Positions 44,301 to 51,865 of a stretch of DNA of 64,000 nt are shown here, piece after piece; position 1 is the first letter of the stretch, and each line of letters opens with the position of its first letter. Source of the DNA: Tritrichomonas musculus (taxonomy: Eukaryota > Parabasalia > Tritrichomonadida > Tritrichomonadidae); contig JAPFFF010000017.1 in NCBI GenBank assembly GCA_039105265.1, forward strand, positions 1,488,001 through 1,552,000. The letters are read 5' to 3'. The notes under the pieces were generated by a model, which was not told the origin of the DNA, searched no databases, and saw only the letters and a program-made list of their open reading frames with translations. The position numbers and the translations under genes are program-made.

Positions 44301-44513
44301 TGTTCCATGCCTACGATTCGATGAAGGTATTTTTGATTTTGTAGCGTTTTTTGTAGTTTTTGTGCTTGTTTTGTTGCGTGTCGATGTAGTTGATTTTGAT
44401 CTTTTAGTTTGTTTTGAAGATGGTGAAGTAGATGGTGAGTCATACCCATTTGCAAGCATTTCCCTTAAATGCTTCAATCTCGATATCAATTGTTTATTAG
44501 ATGTATTTGACAT
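35370..44513 (-). CDS. Giant acidic, serine-rich disordered protein (3047 residues)
   Basis: The first 30 residues may be helical (KQLISRLKHLREMLANG). A basic S/T/K/N-rich region reaches about residue 500. From there the protein is dominated by SSSSDD, SDSDDD and EEEEE runs. Distinct repeats are visible: about 748-895 has five ~31-residue units built on LSDSSDTSDLLPNALKKK, about 1290-1360 has three LTDTQEDE units, and about 1600-2130 has scattered TVSSEAEKILLDE and INLINPNKK units. The C-terminus is highly acidic (EEDEEDEDDNVF). No globular domain, membrane span or signal peptide is seen. SDxD and SxxE sites would be heavy casein-kinase-2 targets. Possible roles are a structural or nuclear scaffold. 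No family is recognised. Confidence 0.8.
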   Translation of the reverse strand: MSNTSNKQLISRLKHLREMLANGYDSPSTSPSSKQTKRSKSTTSTRNKTSTKTTKNATKSKIPSSNRRHGTQSSASKSKYEKELLDFRVELGDKFENFLKSKKGDVTIKVSPDQLETKNKKSSKPKSTTRRSLSTKKSVSSSKRNQKNVDTYYNDTAYTYNINSENANPKATITKITSTIKTIKEKDKSRPQTTITKTIRSQSTTNTHRYDVNDIPPPISKQYSNKLNAVTNTTSTTKTQKASTHFGIENDNNHPNIKNKYTYTNPPPQLSNKTSASMKNINSTYSNKNLNVDTISNESDSNNVNILRNRRYLQSTKLTNNHRNSSSSSSDGLDLKSITKNYKTPAPVINTKKKFFAKDKNSQTVTQKINDDDSAKKKNAKLNPVSKKLDFSDTNKMILKKEVSSDSESFDISKYKTKKTTYPVKSTKTDVKKLTDLSSDDADINDILYRGKNITKSKDLVPENSKITKTTMSSKISNLINSSSSDDFYLNKKAGKTTTTTTTYTTTTKSAINAPTTKGKTLYQLSSSSSDDLAFNKVINKSKNITTKNTNATTTTTTKLKTNISSNSSTDKLLNATKKVSSKNTETKAHLNNSSSSGSVDFDLSTKPSVVAKPSSILNKKIYLDSDDDDDDLIYNPKFLKSKQASSNVSPSSPINLSNKINKEFLNSSSSDGVTKQSNKQNILSSNNNKLSPINTDFNLESDETEKKDASKNESKFKLNSNLTSKMNSSQSSDSDFFLDKMNRKASSKPTHSNVLSDTSDTSDLLPNALKQKSPTKPASINRPSVLSDSSDTSDFPKIKKQSSPTKSSNPTRPSILSDSSDTSDLLPNALKKKLPVKQVSAKLQSILSDSSDTSDLLPNALKKKSPVKPVSTNRQSVLSDSSDTSDLIPNAIKKQSPTKFANNIPLVDSDESPGIPDSTKNKIVSASKTTNSKLMIISDDDDFGPNIPSPEKMKQVSKYPSLSSSDDNILNKPPLSNSSSPTDALASIKEERKIKQTKLNNVLDTIDSDSDILPSKFATNIPNASNINSKGKTKFDNLSPSSSSSPIPITGQSKQDSPSSLVSPPKITLDKDQSSTPSPANDKNPSVNLISNSDSFDSLIGKQPIVDKLQPAQSISNSDSDSPNKQKIGSLPEVNSKQTLKMSPPVEVHSPGRNKSNKRNMKELFIKAPDFNSGSESLSDKIKRTVSNSVENNQLSSSDDDSPIKKTEIFSGQFDSLINVSSNISPSKKSQLNSSHLDLDADLNIAHPKMPLDSDELQNSSDSSTNDFLKKTSQALNVNDFKEPPLFDVSLTDTQEDEVEKDDKFKQLPVIDVNLTDTQEEDISSKKILNPLLIGDSSTETQEEVVFSKKFSSSSGKNNLSDSDDGIENLLNKKQAKVSASSINQLLTSEKKNVNNDLLAPNLSSDDDDSGFSFQLPTQKTTTAGKLNIDIDDSIGSDASHEERMKQLAKQMKKETSKFDSEEEKMNLFNSSSSSLQIDQIQKNKIDISPDDNQFSSSGISEPKLQDKNSNKITLDQQLSSSNDDFMNTNKVVNNIKNDHLSLLSDEDSENENIGKRINFDINNDDDDGNDLLAQINKTIKGNGILDESNSDDDDKFNLSKPVKGTTVSSAAEKILLDEGSSSLYPPKQAVSDNILSSENDKPKSDIIIEEEEEEVESTEDGLLKQTATQKQKISINKVLNISDSDDDINLINPNKKSDGNFNLSSSNTDVNIKVESSYTLQQNQNIQNGIANSSDEDTNLQTTSKRNGTVSSEAEKILLEEDSSAVFQSKSKSKYNNIITNNDINIESSSSSAINDLKTNIPIKEDSEDEEYNSLMKQISKVTSQSQEINDLDDNSSDDSINIKKPGKSAALLSGSENIFADESSSSKPKSEDNDDNLFGSSLSNIEKKKQNNIPKSEESQDDDIGSLLKKNPLSNILSSSDNDEDINLINPNKKSTITKESESSSSQTKVTNDLLESSLSNISQNKQNILNILKDNDDDIFEKANKQFNILDDSDSDNEINLINPNQKATVSSESKNISNDVDSMSEPQSKDKIDNVLSFSSSNIEQKKQSILSGSEEEDDDIDSFIKKRLNRNNVNEEINLVSQNKSTTVSSEAEKILFDESSSSAFPPKPKVQDNLTNNMKQTKTILSMNEEEEDDDEIIKAAFKLSSQLMNEEEEEENDILNEIKKIQSNTKVEVNAKNGSEDENDSFALYKKNSNFSKNPMNDILNDVNSDEDDDKDDLLLKIDSFTKSTTQSQQEVSSQKPSLKDFSDEDEDEVDDILNPKVQKTSNQTAKTTMTSITKTTITKTNIISDDDDEILDTQKPISKEQNTVDDIKASLDVKKSVKNEKDDDDSDYSNSEIKYLMKDSNKFEIFKFDDDQSSDEDQQSSQQSNSLFPKSNINKQSKFSVEEEYDENQNEEEENFQFENGPRGSNEIKAPAKSSNIEDEDEEENLRFESQNKSSDISNNIQIQLNDDEEEEDSDIDIQKLIKSTTTQKVETQIAHTIIDEDSENKIDKKVNLSQKMQSTLSRKDNPYDDFSSDDGLADTNSGPIIDFNKSMSEDETNNESDNTEIAKLINSNQEEEEESAIPISTKQFNNNNSGDDDLDILQIKKRKELSSSKQNTTTIINQTEIGSSVSTKNTNSTIQGIDSDDSDIIGNMANLDDIKTSSSDEDDEELIAIKQNYKKLKSENVIKEEEEEKIEKQPAIKPNENAANAVVDDLEIFEEEEEEVDLSEIDRILHDKADANNLSMKKNSTINLSNENDDDEEEEENAFDTIKSYKPQASSGLDFTSSTETKSHNSVSVKSDSLNKIIKIDAEESENEAEEDLLKSSTMIDDTVEEEEDSKLQKVQKSEIEKILNMKLSDEDEEESFLNDIHENKRISNLNIDNSDDDDDDDFQKDPELLSLKEEIQKQNQKQGQQSSNNLGEMNKEEEEEILQIISKNSKIEKIVNAPGNTSIDIEILISDENEEEENKEIKKIIKESEKIDITPHSDDDELMESIRKTGINSDDENEMLKDEVQQIHIGNDEEDEIENDIDLNDIKLRLDIEEDEEDEDDNVF

Positions 44514-44821
44514 GGGAATGATAAAAATCTAATGTCGTTTATTAAAAAAAAAAAAAAATTGAATTGAAAAAAATCATTACATTCAAATTTTGTATATTGA
44601 AAAAAGAGAAAATCTCGTTATTTTTTTATTCATTCACCAACACCCTTTGATTTATTATGAAGCAAATCCAATATTATTTGATTGAATTTATATTTTGCAA
44701 TTTCATGAGATTAGATATAGGTTCAGTCTATGAATGAATTAAAATCCTCAAAAAACATAAAAATAAAAAAAGTACGTTTAATAATTTTAATGGAAGATAA
44801 AATTTTCTGAAATTAGAATCA
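44514..44821. promoter_or_regulatory. Shared divergent intergenic region
   Basis: 308 bp separate the divergent starts at 44513 (minus) and 44822 (plus), so both promoters must lie here or overlap. It is AT-rich with an A14 run near 44545-44558. No initiator can be assigned with confidence. Confidence 0.4.
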
Positions 44822-45232
44822 ATGGATTTTATAACAAAATTCATTCCAAAATCACAACAAGACGTTCTTGATAAAGCAAACGCTCTTATTGAAGAAAAAA
44901 ATATTAAACAAGAAATCTTTGATGAAGCAAGTTTATATTCTCAAAAAGTTTTTCAAAATTTAGTCAATCCTGACGAAGATGTTGATAGATTTGAACAATT
45001 ACAAATTGATAAAGAAATAGAAATGATCAAATTTTATTTAGTACTTGATTTTCTTGAATCAATTGGATGCAAATTCACCCCATCTGTTTTTCAAAACGAA
45101 ACACAAATGACCAATCATTTTTTCGACAGACAATATCTTGAAGAAAAACTTAAGTTAAGAAAATATGATAAAACACCAATGCTTGTTCAATTGATCGAAG
45201 AACTTAGAATGTGGACGAATCAAAAAGAATGA
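44822..45232 (+). CDS. FOP/FOPNL-like LisH-domain protein, candidate basal-body protein
   Basis: This small protein has 136 residues. The segment FYLVLDFLESIGCKFTPSVF, followed by NHFFDRQYLEEKLKL and TPMLVQLIEEL (about residues 70-131), follows the order of the N-terminal LisH-like dimerisation domain of FOP, OFD1 and FOPNL (helix, ".lEf.....t..VF..E", "R..L...L", "P.L..li"). In animals and ciliates these act at centrioles and basal bodies, which fits a flagellate. The N-terminal 65 residues are helical and unassigned. The call is by pattern, and other LisH proteins are possible. It is divergent from the giant acidic protein. Confidence 0.5.
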   Translation: MDFITKFIPKSQQDVLDKANALIEEKNIKQEIFDEASLYSQKVFQNLVNPDEDVDRFEQLQIDKEIEMIKFYLVLDFLESIGCKFTPSVFQNETQMTNHFFDRQYLEEKLKLRKYDKTPMLVQLIEELRMWTNQKE

Positions 45233-45447
45233 ATATATCGAAGGAAATAAAATTAGAAAAAAAAAAAAAAAAAAACATTTTTTATTAGATTTTAACATGA
45301 TGTTTTATAATACATTTTTCAAAATCAAATTCTACAAAGACTTCATTGTTATACATTATACTTACATACATATATTAGTATGATAAAGATATTTTTCTAG
45401 ATAAGTAAAGAGTTTTAATTCAACTTTTTCATTTGAAGTATTTTATT

Positions 45448-48400
45448 ATGAAGACAACTTTTTCAAGATGTGATAAAAAAAGCATTCAAATTTCATTTAA
45501 ACTAAAAAACTTTTTGAGCTTTTTATTTTCTGATATTTTATTCAAACTATATTTCATGAAGTTTTCTTTTTGCCTTTTTGCCACTCTTTCAATTGTTGGC
45601 TTTGTAGTGATCATTTCTTTTGGTATTGCTGCATTCTTTACATTTCCAATGCCTCACTATACTTTTGAACAAGTTGACTATAATGATGATTCTTCGACTT
45701 CAAACTCACCGTTTAATTACACTTCTCAAAAAGCAAAACCTGTACTCTATGATGTTTCAATTTATCCGGATGTCGAATCACAGACTTTTCAAGGAAGTTG
45801 CATAATATATTTTAATATTGACTCAAGTGAAATAAATAGCAAATCAATAGCTTCATTTTTAATAGAAAATGGAATCCATTTACATCTTGGATCACTTGTC
45901 AATCTTACGCGAATAACTTTTAATTTACATTCTCAATCAAGTGAAAATGTATATTTTTCCAACTTTTTACGAAATGAAACAAGAGAAGAACTAATTATTA
46001 TTTTCACAAATGAGACAAATCTTAACGATCGTTATATTGAACCCAAACAAATTAAAAAATATTCTTTATTTAACTCTCAGAGAAAGACAAATTCTAAAAA
46101 TCGCTTTAATAGAAAATACAAAGTTGATTCTGATTCATTATCTTACAACTTCACGATTTCTTTTGAATATGTCTCGAAATTATCTATCGATAATGAAGGA
46201 TTGTATGGCACTTTTGATACAATTACAGGTGTCAAAGGAGTATCAACACAGTTTGAAGCAACAGCAGCTCGTCGAGCATTTCCATGCGTTGACACCCCTT
46301 CAGCACGTTCTAAGTTCAAACTTTCTCTCTTTGCAGAAGGATATGAAACTGTAGCAATTGCTAATACAGATTCAGAATTAATTGAAGAGATTGAATTTGA
46401 AGGTAAAAAAGGTCGATTATTCACATTCTTTACAACACCCCCATTACCACCATATTTAGTTGCTTTTGCTGTTGGAAAATGGGACAAGATAAGCGGCTTC
46501 CTCAAAGGCAAAGATTTCATTGAAAGCCTCCAAGGAAATGGAAATAATTTTGAAATAGGAAGATCATATCTTCCTGTTGATATATATTGCCCAGTTGGCC
46601 AAAAGAACCGAGCTAAATTTGCATTAAAATTAGCCATTGATTCCATTAATTTCTTCGAGAATTATTTCCGTATTCCTTATCCCCTTCCAAAGCTTCAATT
46701 GGCCTGCATTCCTGATTTTGCAGCGGGTGCTATGGAAAACTGGGGACTTGTTACATTCAGAGACACAGGTCTTCTTGCTCTTGATTGTGACGAAGAAGAA
46801 GAAGGAAGTGATAATGAAGAAATAAACAGCAACAAATGCCAAAAAGGAGAAAAACGATCTTCAATGTCTGCATTAAGTCGAGTTGCTGAAGTTGTTGTTC
46901 ATGAAAATTCACACATGTGGGCTGGTGACCTTGTTTCTCCAATGTCATGGAGCGATCTTTGGCTCAATGAAGGATTTGCTACTCTTCTTCCTCACATTTG
47001 CCTCCAAAGCATTGATAGCCGTTTCTTGCCATGGTCTGATCTATATCATGAAGTTGTACAAGAGGCAATTGAATTTGATTTCTCCCTCTTTACACATCCC
47101 ATAATTGTCAACATCGGCTCGGGTGATGAAGAAGGTGAATCTGCAGATACAATTTTTGATTCAATTTCATATTCTAAAGGAGGAACTGTTTTGAACATGT
47201 TGAGACAAATGTTGTCTGAAGAAACATTCAAAGAATGCCTTTGTCAGTATTTCAAAAAGTTTGCTTTGAAATCAGCCTCAACCGAAGATTTAATTCATTC
47301 ATTTGAAGAAACTTCAGGAGTCATGATTTCATCATTTTTAGAAAAATGGACACGTGAACCTGGCTGTCCAACTATAAAAGTGACCAGAAATAATGAAGAA
47401 CAATCTTTCATCTTGAGACAAGAAAGACTTGTTCTTGATGGATCATCTTTTGACAATGTCGTTTGGACTATTCCACTTGTTAATTTGACATTAAAAACAA
47501 AGTCTTCATCAGTTACAATGAATTCAAAAGAAATGAAGATTTCATTCAATCAAGTTGATTGTCCACATGGATTCATTGAAATAAATCCAGGAAGAAGATC
47601 AATGGCTATTGTTGATTATGATGATGATATCATTGAAAGTATTTTGTCAAATTGGAACTCATTATCAAATGGATCTAAATGGATGCTTCTTGAAGATTTA
47701 AGATTACTTTGCTTAGCTAAGAGAAAGTCAATTTCACAACTTTACAGAACATTAAATACATCATGTATTCAAAATGATTCTGATTTAGATGTAATTGAAA
47801 GTGCACTTAAAATCGCAAGTTTCATTCTTTCTTTGTTCCCATCTGAATCATCAGCAATCAATAATTTATTCAAGTTCTCACTCTCTGATTATTCAACTAA
47901 ATTAGGTTCTTCTGCAACTGCAATTCAAGAGTCACGAATTAGAAAGTCAAAATTATCATTACTTGCTTTTGAATGCCATAATGAAGAAGCTATGAATTTT
48001 TTAAGATCTATGGATTACGAATCATTAGATGAAGAATACCAAAACTTGTACATGAGATTACGTGGCCAAAATGATTTTGATTTTGTTTATAATGAATATA
48101 AAACAAATCAAAATTCACAGATGAAAATTGCTGCTGTTATTGGAATTGGATCAACTTTGATTGATAATAAAATTGATTACGTTTTCAAGAATTGCTTGAA
48201 TGGATTGGTTAAGACTCATGAATTTGCAACGTTGTTAAGCGCACTGAAGAATAATGAAAAGGCAAGAAGCAAAGTCGCTGATTTTGTTGTTGATAACTTT
48301 GATAAAATAAATTCCCTTTTCTCAGATCCTTCATCAATCATTGAAATTGCATTCAATTCCGTAGATGATGAAAATCAGTTGAAGAAGTTGAGCAACTTCT

Positions 48401-48498
48401 TCTCAGATCCAAAGTTTAGCGATTATTCATTGTCAATAGGAAGATCAAATGAGTTTACACGCGCTCGTTTAGATATAATGAAGAAACGGTTGTATTAA
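45448..48498 (+). CDS. M1-family aminopeptidase, membrane-anchored
   Basis: A zinc aminopeptidase of about 1016 residues from the first ATG. GAMENWG (46726-46746) binds the substrate N-terminus. HENSH (46900-46914) and the Glu of NEGFA (46966-46980) form the HExxH-x18-E zinc site. The usual catalytic and ERAP-like domains follow to the C-terminus. A hydrophobic stretch around FCLFATLSIVGFVVIISFGI is a signal anchor, giving a type II membrane protein with the catalytic part outside the cytosol, as in mammalian aminopeptidase N. A second in-frame ATG at 45556 sits right before this anchor and follows AACTTTTTGA at 45508, so it may be the true start. An acidic insertion (DEEEEGSDNEE) of about 20 residues separates GAMEN from HExxH. 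Confidence 0.95.
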   Translation: MKTTFSRCDKKSIQISFKLKNFLSFLFSDILFKLYFMKFSFCLFATLSIVGFVVIISFGIAAFFTFPMPHYTFEQVDYNDDSSTSNSPFNYTSQKAKPVLYDVSIYPDVESQTFQGSCIIYFNIDSSEINSKSIASFLIENGIHLHLGSLVNLTRITFNLHSQSSENVYFSNFLRNETREELIIIFTNETNLNDRYIEPKQIKKYSLFNSQRKTNSKNRFNRKYKVDSDSLSYNFTISFEYVSKLSIDNEGLYGTFDTITGVKGVSTQFEATAARRAFPCVDTPSARSKFKLSLFAEGYETVAIANTDSELIEEIEFEGKKGRLFTFFTTPPLPPYLVAFAVGKWDKISGFLKGKDFIESLQGNGNNFEIGRSYLPVDIYCPVGQKNRAKFALKLAIDSINFFENYFRIPYPLPKLQLACIPDFAAGAMENWGLVTFRDTGLLALDCDEEEEGSDNEEINSNKCQKGEKRSSMSALSRVAEVVVHENSHMWAGDLVSPMSWSDLWLNEGFATLLPHICLQSIDSRFLPWSDLYHEVVQEAIEFDFSLFTHPIIVNIGSGDEEGESADTIFDSISYSKGGTVLNMLRQMLSEETFKECLCQYFKKFALKSASTEDLIHSFEETSGVMISSFLEKWTREPGCPTIKVTRNNEEQSFILRQERLVLDGSSFDNVVWTIPLVNLTLKTKSSSVTMNSKEMKISFNQVDCPHGFIEINPGRRSMAIVDYDDDIIESILSNWNSLSNGSKWMLLEDLRLLCLAKRKSISQLYRTLNTSCIQNDSDLDVIESALKIASFILSLFPSESSAINNLFKFSLSDYSTKLGSSATAIQESRIRKSKLSLLAFECHNEEAMNFLRSMDYESLDEEYQNLYMRLRGQNDFDFVYNEYKTNQNSQMKIAAVIGIGSTLIDNKIDYVFKNCLNGLVKTHEFATLLSALKNNEKARSKVADFVVDNFDKINSLFSDPSSIIEIAFNSVDDENQLKKLSNFFSDPKFSDYSLSIGRSNEFTRARLDIMKKRLY

Positions 48499-49138
48499 TA
48501 TTATAAAATAAACATTTTTTAATATTATTTAATTGTGTTATTAAATTTTGTCCTCGGATTAATAACATTAAAATGTTTTTCCAATTTAAATCATATTAAT
48601 AAAATATTTTTATCTAGATAATGTATCGAAACTATTATTTAGATCTATTATAGTGTAAAAAAGAATACTTGGTGAAATATGTTAATTTATTATTTTCTAT
48701 GTTTTCTCAAAAAAATTGTGTAATATTTGACAATCGCATCCATAGAAAATAGAAAAAGTTAAAACCATTGAATAATTTCAATTTTCTCATCAAATCAATT
48801 CTTATTGAATTTTTACTCTTTGATTTTGATATATCAATTAATTCATATTTTGAAGCACCTACACCACTAATTAATTATTTTACAATAACTCAAAATTAGT
48901 GACCAACCATAATTTTTGAATTAAAAATCTTTTTGAATGAAAGAATTTTGAACATCAATTATCTCTTTAAACTATAAAGTAAATACTTATCATATAAATA
49001 TATTAATTTTTAAAAATAATATTATAAATGAATAAATTTATAAAATAAGTTTTAACTAATTACAATTTAAGATAGAAAAAGCTAAATTTTTGAATTCTCA
49101 TAATTTTTTGAAAATTAAAATAAAATTTTTAATTGCTC
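48499..49138. other. AT-rich intergenic region before the nitroreductase gene
   Basis: No gene or clear repeat. It contains the 3' end of the aminopeptidase transcript (ATAAAATAAA just after the stop) and the promoter of the next gene. Confidence 0.5.
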
Positions 49139-50035
49139 ATGTCAACAGCAGAAAATCAACAAGAACCAAAAGCTCCACTTTCTCTCGTTGAAGCATTCAA
49201 AGAACGCCATTCTGTTCGTACTTATCAAGGACAAAATTTAACCCAAGAACAAAAAGACATTATTGCTCAAAGTATTACAGAAGCTAATTCACTTGAAACA
49301 CCATTTCATTCTCAAGGTGTTGAAGTTTCATCAACAGAACCAGGACTTGGCCGCATGGGATTTATATCTGGTGAAGCTGGCTGGATTGTTGAAAAATTAC
49401 CAATAGCACAAGATCAACAAGACAATGATGCCGAAAGAAAGCGAATAATTGATGTTTCTTATATTGCACAACATGTAGTTATGAAATTAGCTCAAAATCA
49501 TATTAATACAGTTTGGATTGCTGGCACATACAATGAAGGTGAAGCTGAAAAAAGATTTCAAGGTTTTAAAGTTCCAGCAGCTATTGCTTATGGAATTGAA
49601 CAATCTACTCCACACTTCATGGGCAGAATTATTAAATTATTTGGATCATCAACTGGAAAAAGAATTCCATTTGAACAACTTTTCTATGACAATGATAACA
49701 AAAGATTAATCACTGAAAAAGATTTTGAATCTCCAACACCAGATAATATTCCAAGTTATCCATCATACCTCAAGGACTTTTTGGCATCTCTTAGATTAGG
49801 TCCTTCAGCAGTAAATCAACAACCATGGAGATTCGTTTTATCAGGAAAAGAAGTTCATCTTTTCGATGTAAAATCAAACAACTATTCTGCTTATGACATT
49901 GGAATTGCACTTGCAAACCTACATTTGCTTGGTGAAATTAGAGGAGGAAATTGCACATTCGAAATTAGAGATCCTGCTCCAGAAACATCACCACTCAATG
50001 GAACATATGTTGCTACTGCAGTTTATCAAGAATAA
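49139..50035 (+). CDS. Nitroreductase-fold protein, TM1586-like
   Basis: 298 residues from ATG 49139; an in-frame TTG six bases earlier is not a plausible eukaryotic start. SLVEAFKERHSVRTYQGQ near the N-terminus is the FMN-binding R-x-S-x-R segment of nitroreductases. LRLGPSAVNQQPWRFVLSG (about residues 220-238) is the second flavin-contacting block, GPSA.N.QPW. The two blocks about 190 residues apart match the duplicated TM1586-type nitroreductase family found in anaerobic bacteria and trichomonads. It is expected to be a cytosolic FMN-dependent NAD(P)H oxidoreductase. The physiological substrate is unknown, but such enzymes can reduce nitro-drugs and quinones. The family's spread suggests ancient transfer from bacteria. 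Confidence 0.82.
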   Translation: MSTAENQQEPKAPLSLVEAFKERHSVRTYQGQNLTQEQKDIIAQSITEANSLETPFHSQGVEVSSTEPGLGRMGFISGEAGWIVEKLPIAQDQQDNDAERKRIIDVSYIAQHVVMKLAQNHINTVWIAGTYNEGEAEKRFQGFKVPAAIAYGIEQSTPHFMGRIIKLFGSSTGKRIPFEQLFYDNDNKRLITEKDFESPTPDNIPSYPSYLKDFLASLRLGPSAVNQQPWRFVLSGKEVHLFDVKSNNYSAYDIGIALANLHLLGEIRGGNCTFEIRDPAPETSPLNGTYVATAVYQE

Positions 50036-50600
50036 AGAGCTTAATAAAGAAGATCATTTAGTCTAATTTTTGCTTTATTTTATGTATATGTATATTGGAA
50101 TAAGGAAATTCATTTTATAGAAATATTTTATCAAAAATTCTGGCCATGTTTAATACACACTGCATTGTGCTTTACAGATGATGTGCTCATTAATGCTACT
50201 ATAGTTATCAAATTGATGTCATTGAATCGACTCGGAATACGAAAAATTAAATAATGTTAATTTTCTAATTCAATTAAATTAATTCAAAAAATTCAATTGA
50301 GTATAAATTATTTAGCAAAAATATTATTAGTTTTTTTTTTGATCAAATTATAAAATAAAACCAAATACAAATAAAAAAATAAAATTAGAGTAAATTTAAA
50401 TCAAATAAATATAATTAATTTATAGTATTAATCATTTATATCTTGGAAAATCATTAGATAAATAAATTGAATCATTATCAAATTTTTGAGAATACGATTT
50501 TGATATCAGATTTTTGTGTTCATCGACGATATTTGAAGAAGAATCAGATTTTGCTGATAAGTGATACAATTTTTTCAGTTTTATTATTTGATCATATAAA
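50036..50600. other. AT-rich intergenic region before the calcineurin-B-like gene
   Basis: No gene. A short stretch at 50150-50230 is less AT-rich but has no open frame. The rest is A/T. Confidence 0.5.
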
Positions 50601-51230
50601 ATGGGAAATCAAGAATCAAGAGGCGATGATGGATTTGAAAATCAAGAAGATGGACCTATTACTGATGAAAAAATGAAAGAGTTTGTTGAGAACACCAAAT
50701 TTACACCAAAAGATATTCAACATCTTCTTTTAGTATATCGAAAAATTGGAGGCTCTGAAGTTGGCGATGGAGTAATTAGCGAAGATGAATTTAAGAAAAA
50801 TATTAATTTTCCGAATGAAATGATAGCAGATAAAATGTATCACATGATCGATGTTGATGGCGACTCGAATATTGAATTTAGCGAATTTGTTTATGGTCTT
50901 AACGCTTTTCATCCAGATGCAGACCTTGATACAAAGATGGATAAATGCTTTGGCGCTTATGATGAAGATGGTAGCGGTGGAATTTCAAAAAATGAAGTTA
51001 GAGATATAATAGAGATGTCTTTAGATGGAAACTGTTTTATTGACTTAGATAAGGCACATCTTGATAAACTTGTTGATGATCTTTTCGATTTATATGATTC
51101 ATCAGGTGAAGAAGAAGGAAATATGTCTTTGGATGATTTCAAGAAAATGGTTAGAAAAGCACCTGGAATTTTAGATGCTTTCACATTTGATATTGCAATG
51201 CTACCACCACTTGACGAATTGAAGAATTAA
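50601..51230 (+). CDS. Calcineurin-B-like EF-hand protein, probably N-myristoylated
   Basis: 209 residues. MGNQESR is a good N-myristoylation site, with Gly2 and Ser6. Two canonical calcium loops lie at about residues 84-95 (DVDGDSNIEFSE) and 121-132 (DEDGSGGISKNE). The first (GSEVGDGVISEDE) is degenerate, and the fourth (DLYDSSGEEEGNMSLDDF) carries a few extra residues, so calcium binding there is doubtful. The spacing and C-terminus (RKAPGILDAFTFDI) follow the calcineurin B, CIB and CBL group. A membrane-tethered calcium sensor regulating a phosphatase or kinase is the likely role. The partner cannot be told. The start is set by the myristoylation motif. A longer frame upstream is out of phase and not used. 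Confidence 0.85.
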   Translation: MGNQESRGDDGFENQEDGPITDEKMKEFVENTKFTPKDIQHLLLVYRKIGGSEVGDGVISEDEFKKNINFPNEMIADKMYHMIDVDGDSNIEFSEFVYGLNAFHPDADLDTKMDKCFGAYDEDGSGGISKNEVRDIIEMSLDGNCFIDLDKAHLDKLVDDLFDLYDSSGEEEGNMSLDDFKKMVRKAPGILDAFTFDIAMLPPLDELKN

Positions 51231-51340
51231 ATACAAATGCGTTTTTTTTTAATGTGTTTAAGAATAAAAAAATCTTACTTCTTTATAAATTTATCCATCA
51301 ATTTTTTTTTTATTTCAACTTTTTGAATACATTTGCTATA

Positions 51341-51865
51341 ATGTCATCAGAAGCAAATCCTGATAACTCTAGCAGTTCTAATCGCGCTGGATTGCAGCAA
51401 ACAATGAACAAAGTTATTTCATCATTACGAGCTAAAAAAAGAGATGTAATGACAGATTATCAAAATAAAAGTCGAAAACTTATGCGTTCCTTTGAACTTT
51501 CGTCAAAAGAAGAAATAATTGAGTATGCACGTAATGAATATGAATGCCAACAAAAGAAAGAATTACTCGAAAGGTTGACTAGAGATGCAACAATGCTTTC
51601 TCAAGACTTCCAAGATTTTGTAAAAAGTTATGAATCTCCTCCTTATATCGACAAATATTCTCTTCTTATCAGCGCTTCAAATATACTCGGTATCAATGAG
51701 ATTAGCACACTTCAATCAAAATTACCTATTAAAAAACCACCACAACCGTATGAATTGAAAACATTTGCCAATGATAAAGAAGCCGGATTATATATCAGGA
51801 AATTTGCTGAAGAAAAGGGCTCATCTCAAGGCGCAAATGAAAGACTTCTTCCAATGTTTAAATAA
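51341..51865 (+). CDS. IST1-like ESCRT-III-associated protein candidate
   Basis: 174 residues from ATG 51341. An upstream in-frame ATG at 51254 would add a hydrophobic A/T-derived leader and is rejected, also because CAACTTTTTGAA lies at 51316-51327 just before the chosen start. The protein is helical: QTMNKVISSLRAKKRDVMTD, then IEYARNEYECQQKKELLERL, then SLLISASNILGINEISTLQS. This order resembles the IST1 domain (basic first helix, R..vE..i.ed....a.eil, then ...AA..L.i.EL..l). IST1 acts in endosomal sorting and cytokinesis with ESCRT-III. No C-terminal MIM motif is evident. Confidence in the family is moderate. Confidence 0.45.
   Translation: MSSEANPDNSSSSNRAGLQQTMNKVISSLRAKKRDVMTDYQNKSRKLMRSFELSSKEEIIEYARNEYECQQKKELLERLTRDATMLSQDFQDFVKSYESPPYIDKYSLLISASNILGINEISTLQSKLPIKKPPQPYELKTFANDKEAGLYIRKFAEEKGSSQGANERLLPMFK

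Noticed and set aside
45433-45447. TTG-initiated extension of the aminopeptidase, and similar TTG extensions at 49133, 59858 and 63911
   Set aside because: TTG starts are not expected in a nuclear eukaryotic gene; an ATG lies a few codons downstream in each case.
51254-51340. Hydrophobic N-terminal extension of the IST1-like gene
   Set aside because: It is made of T-rich promoter-like sequence containing AACTTTTTGA; the downstream ATG at 51341 gives a clean soluble protein.
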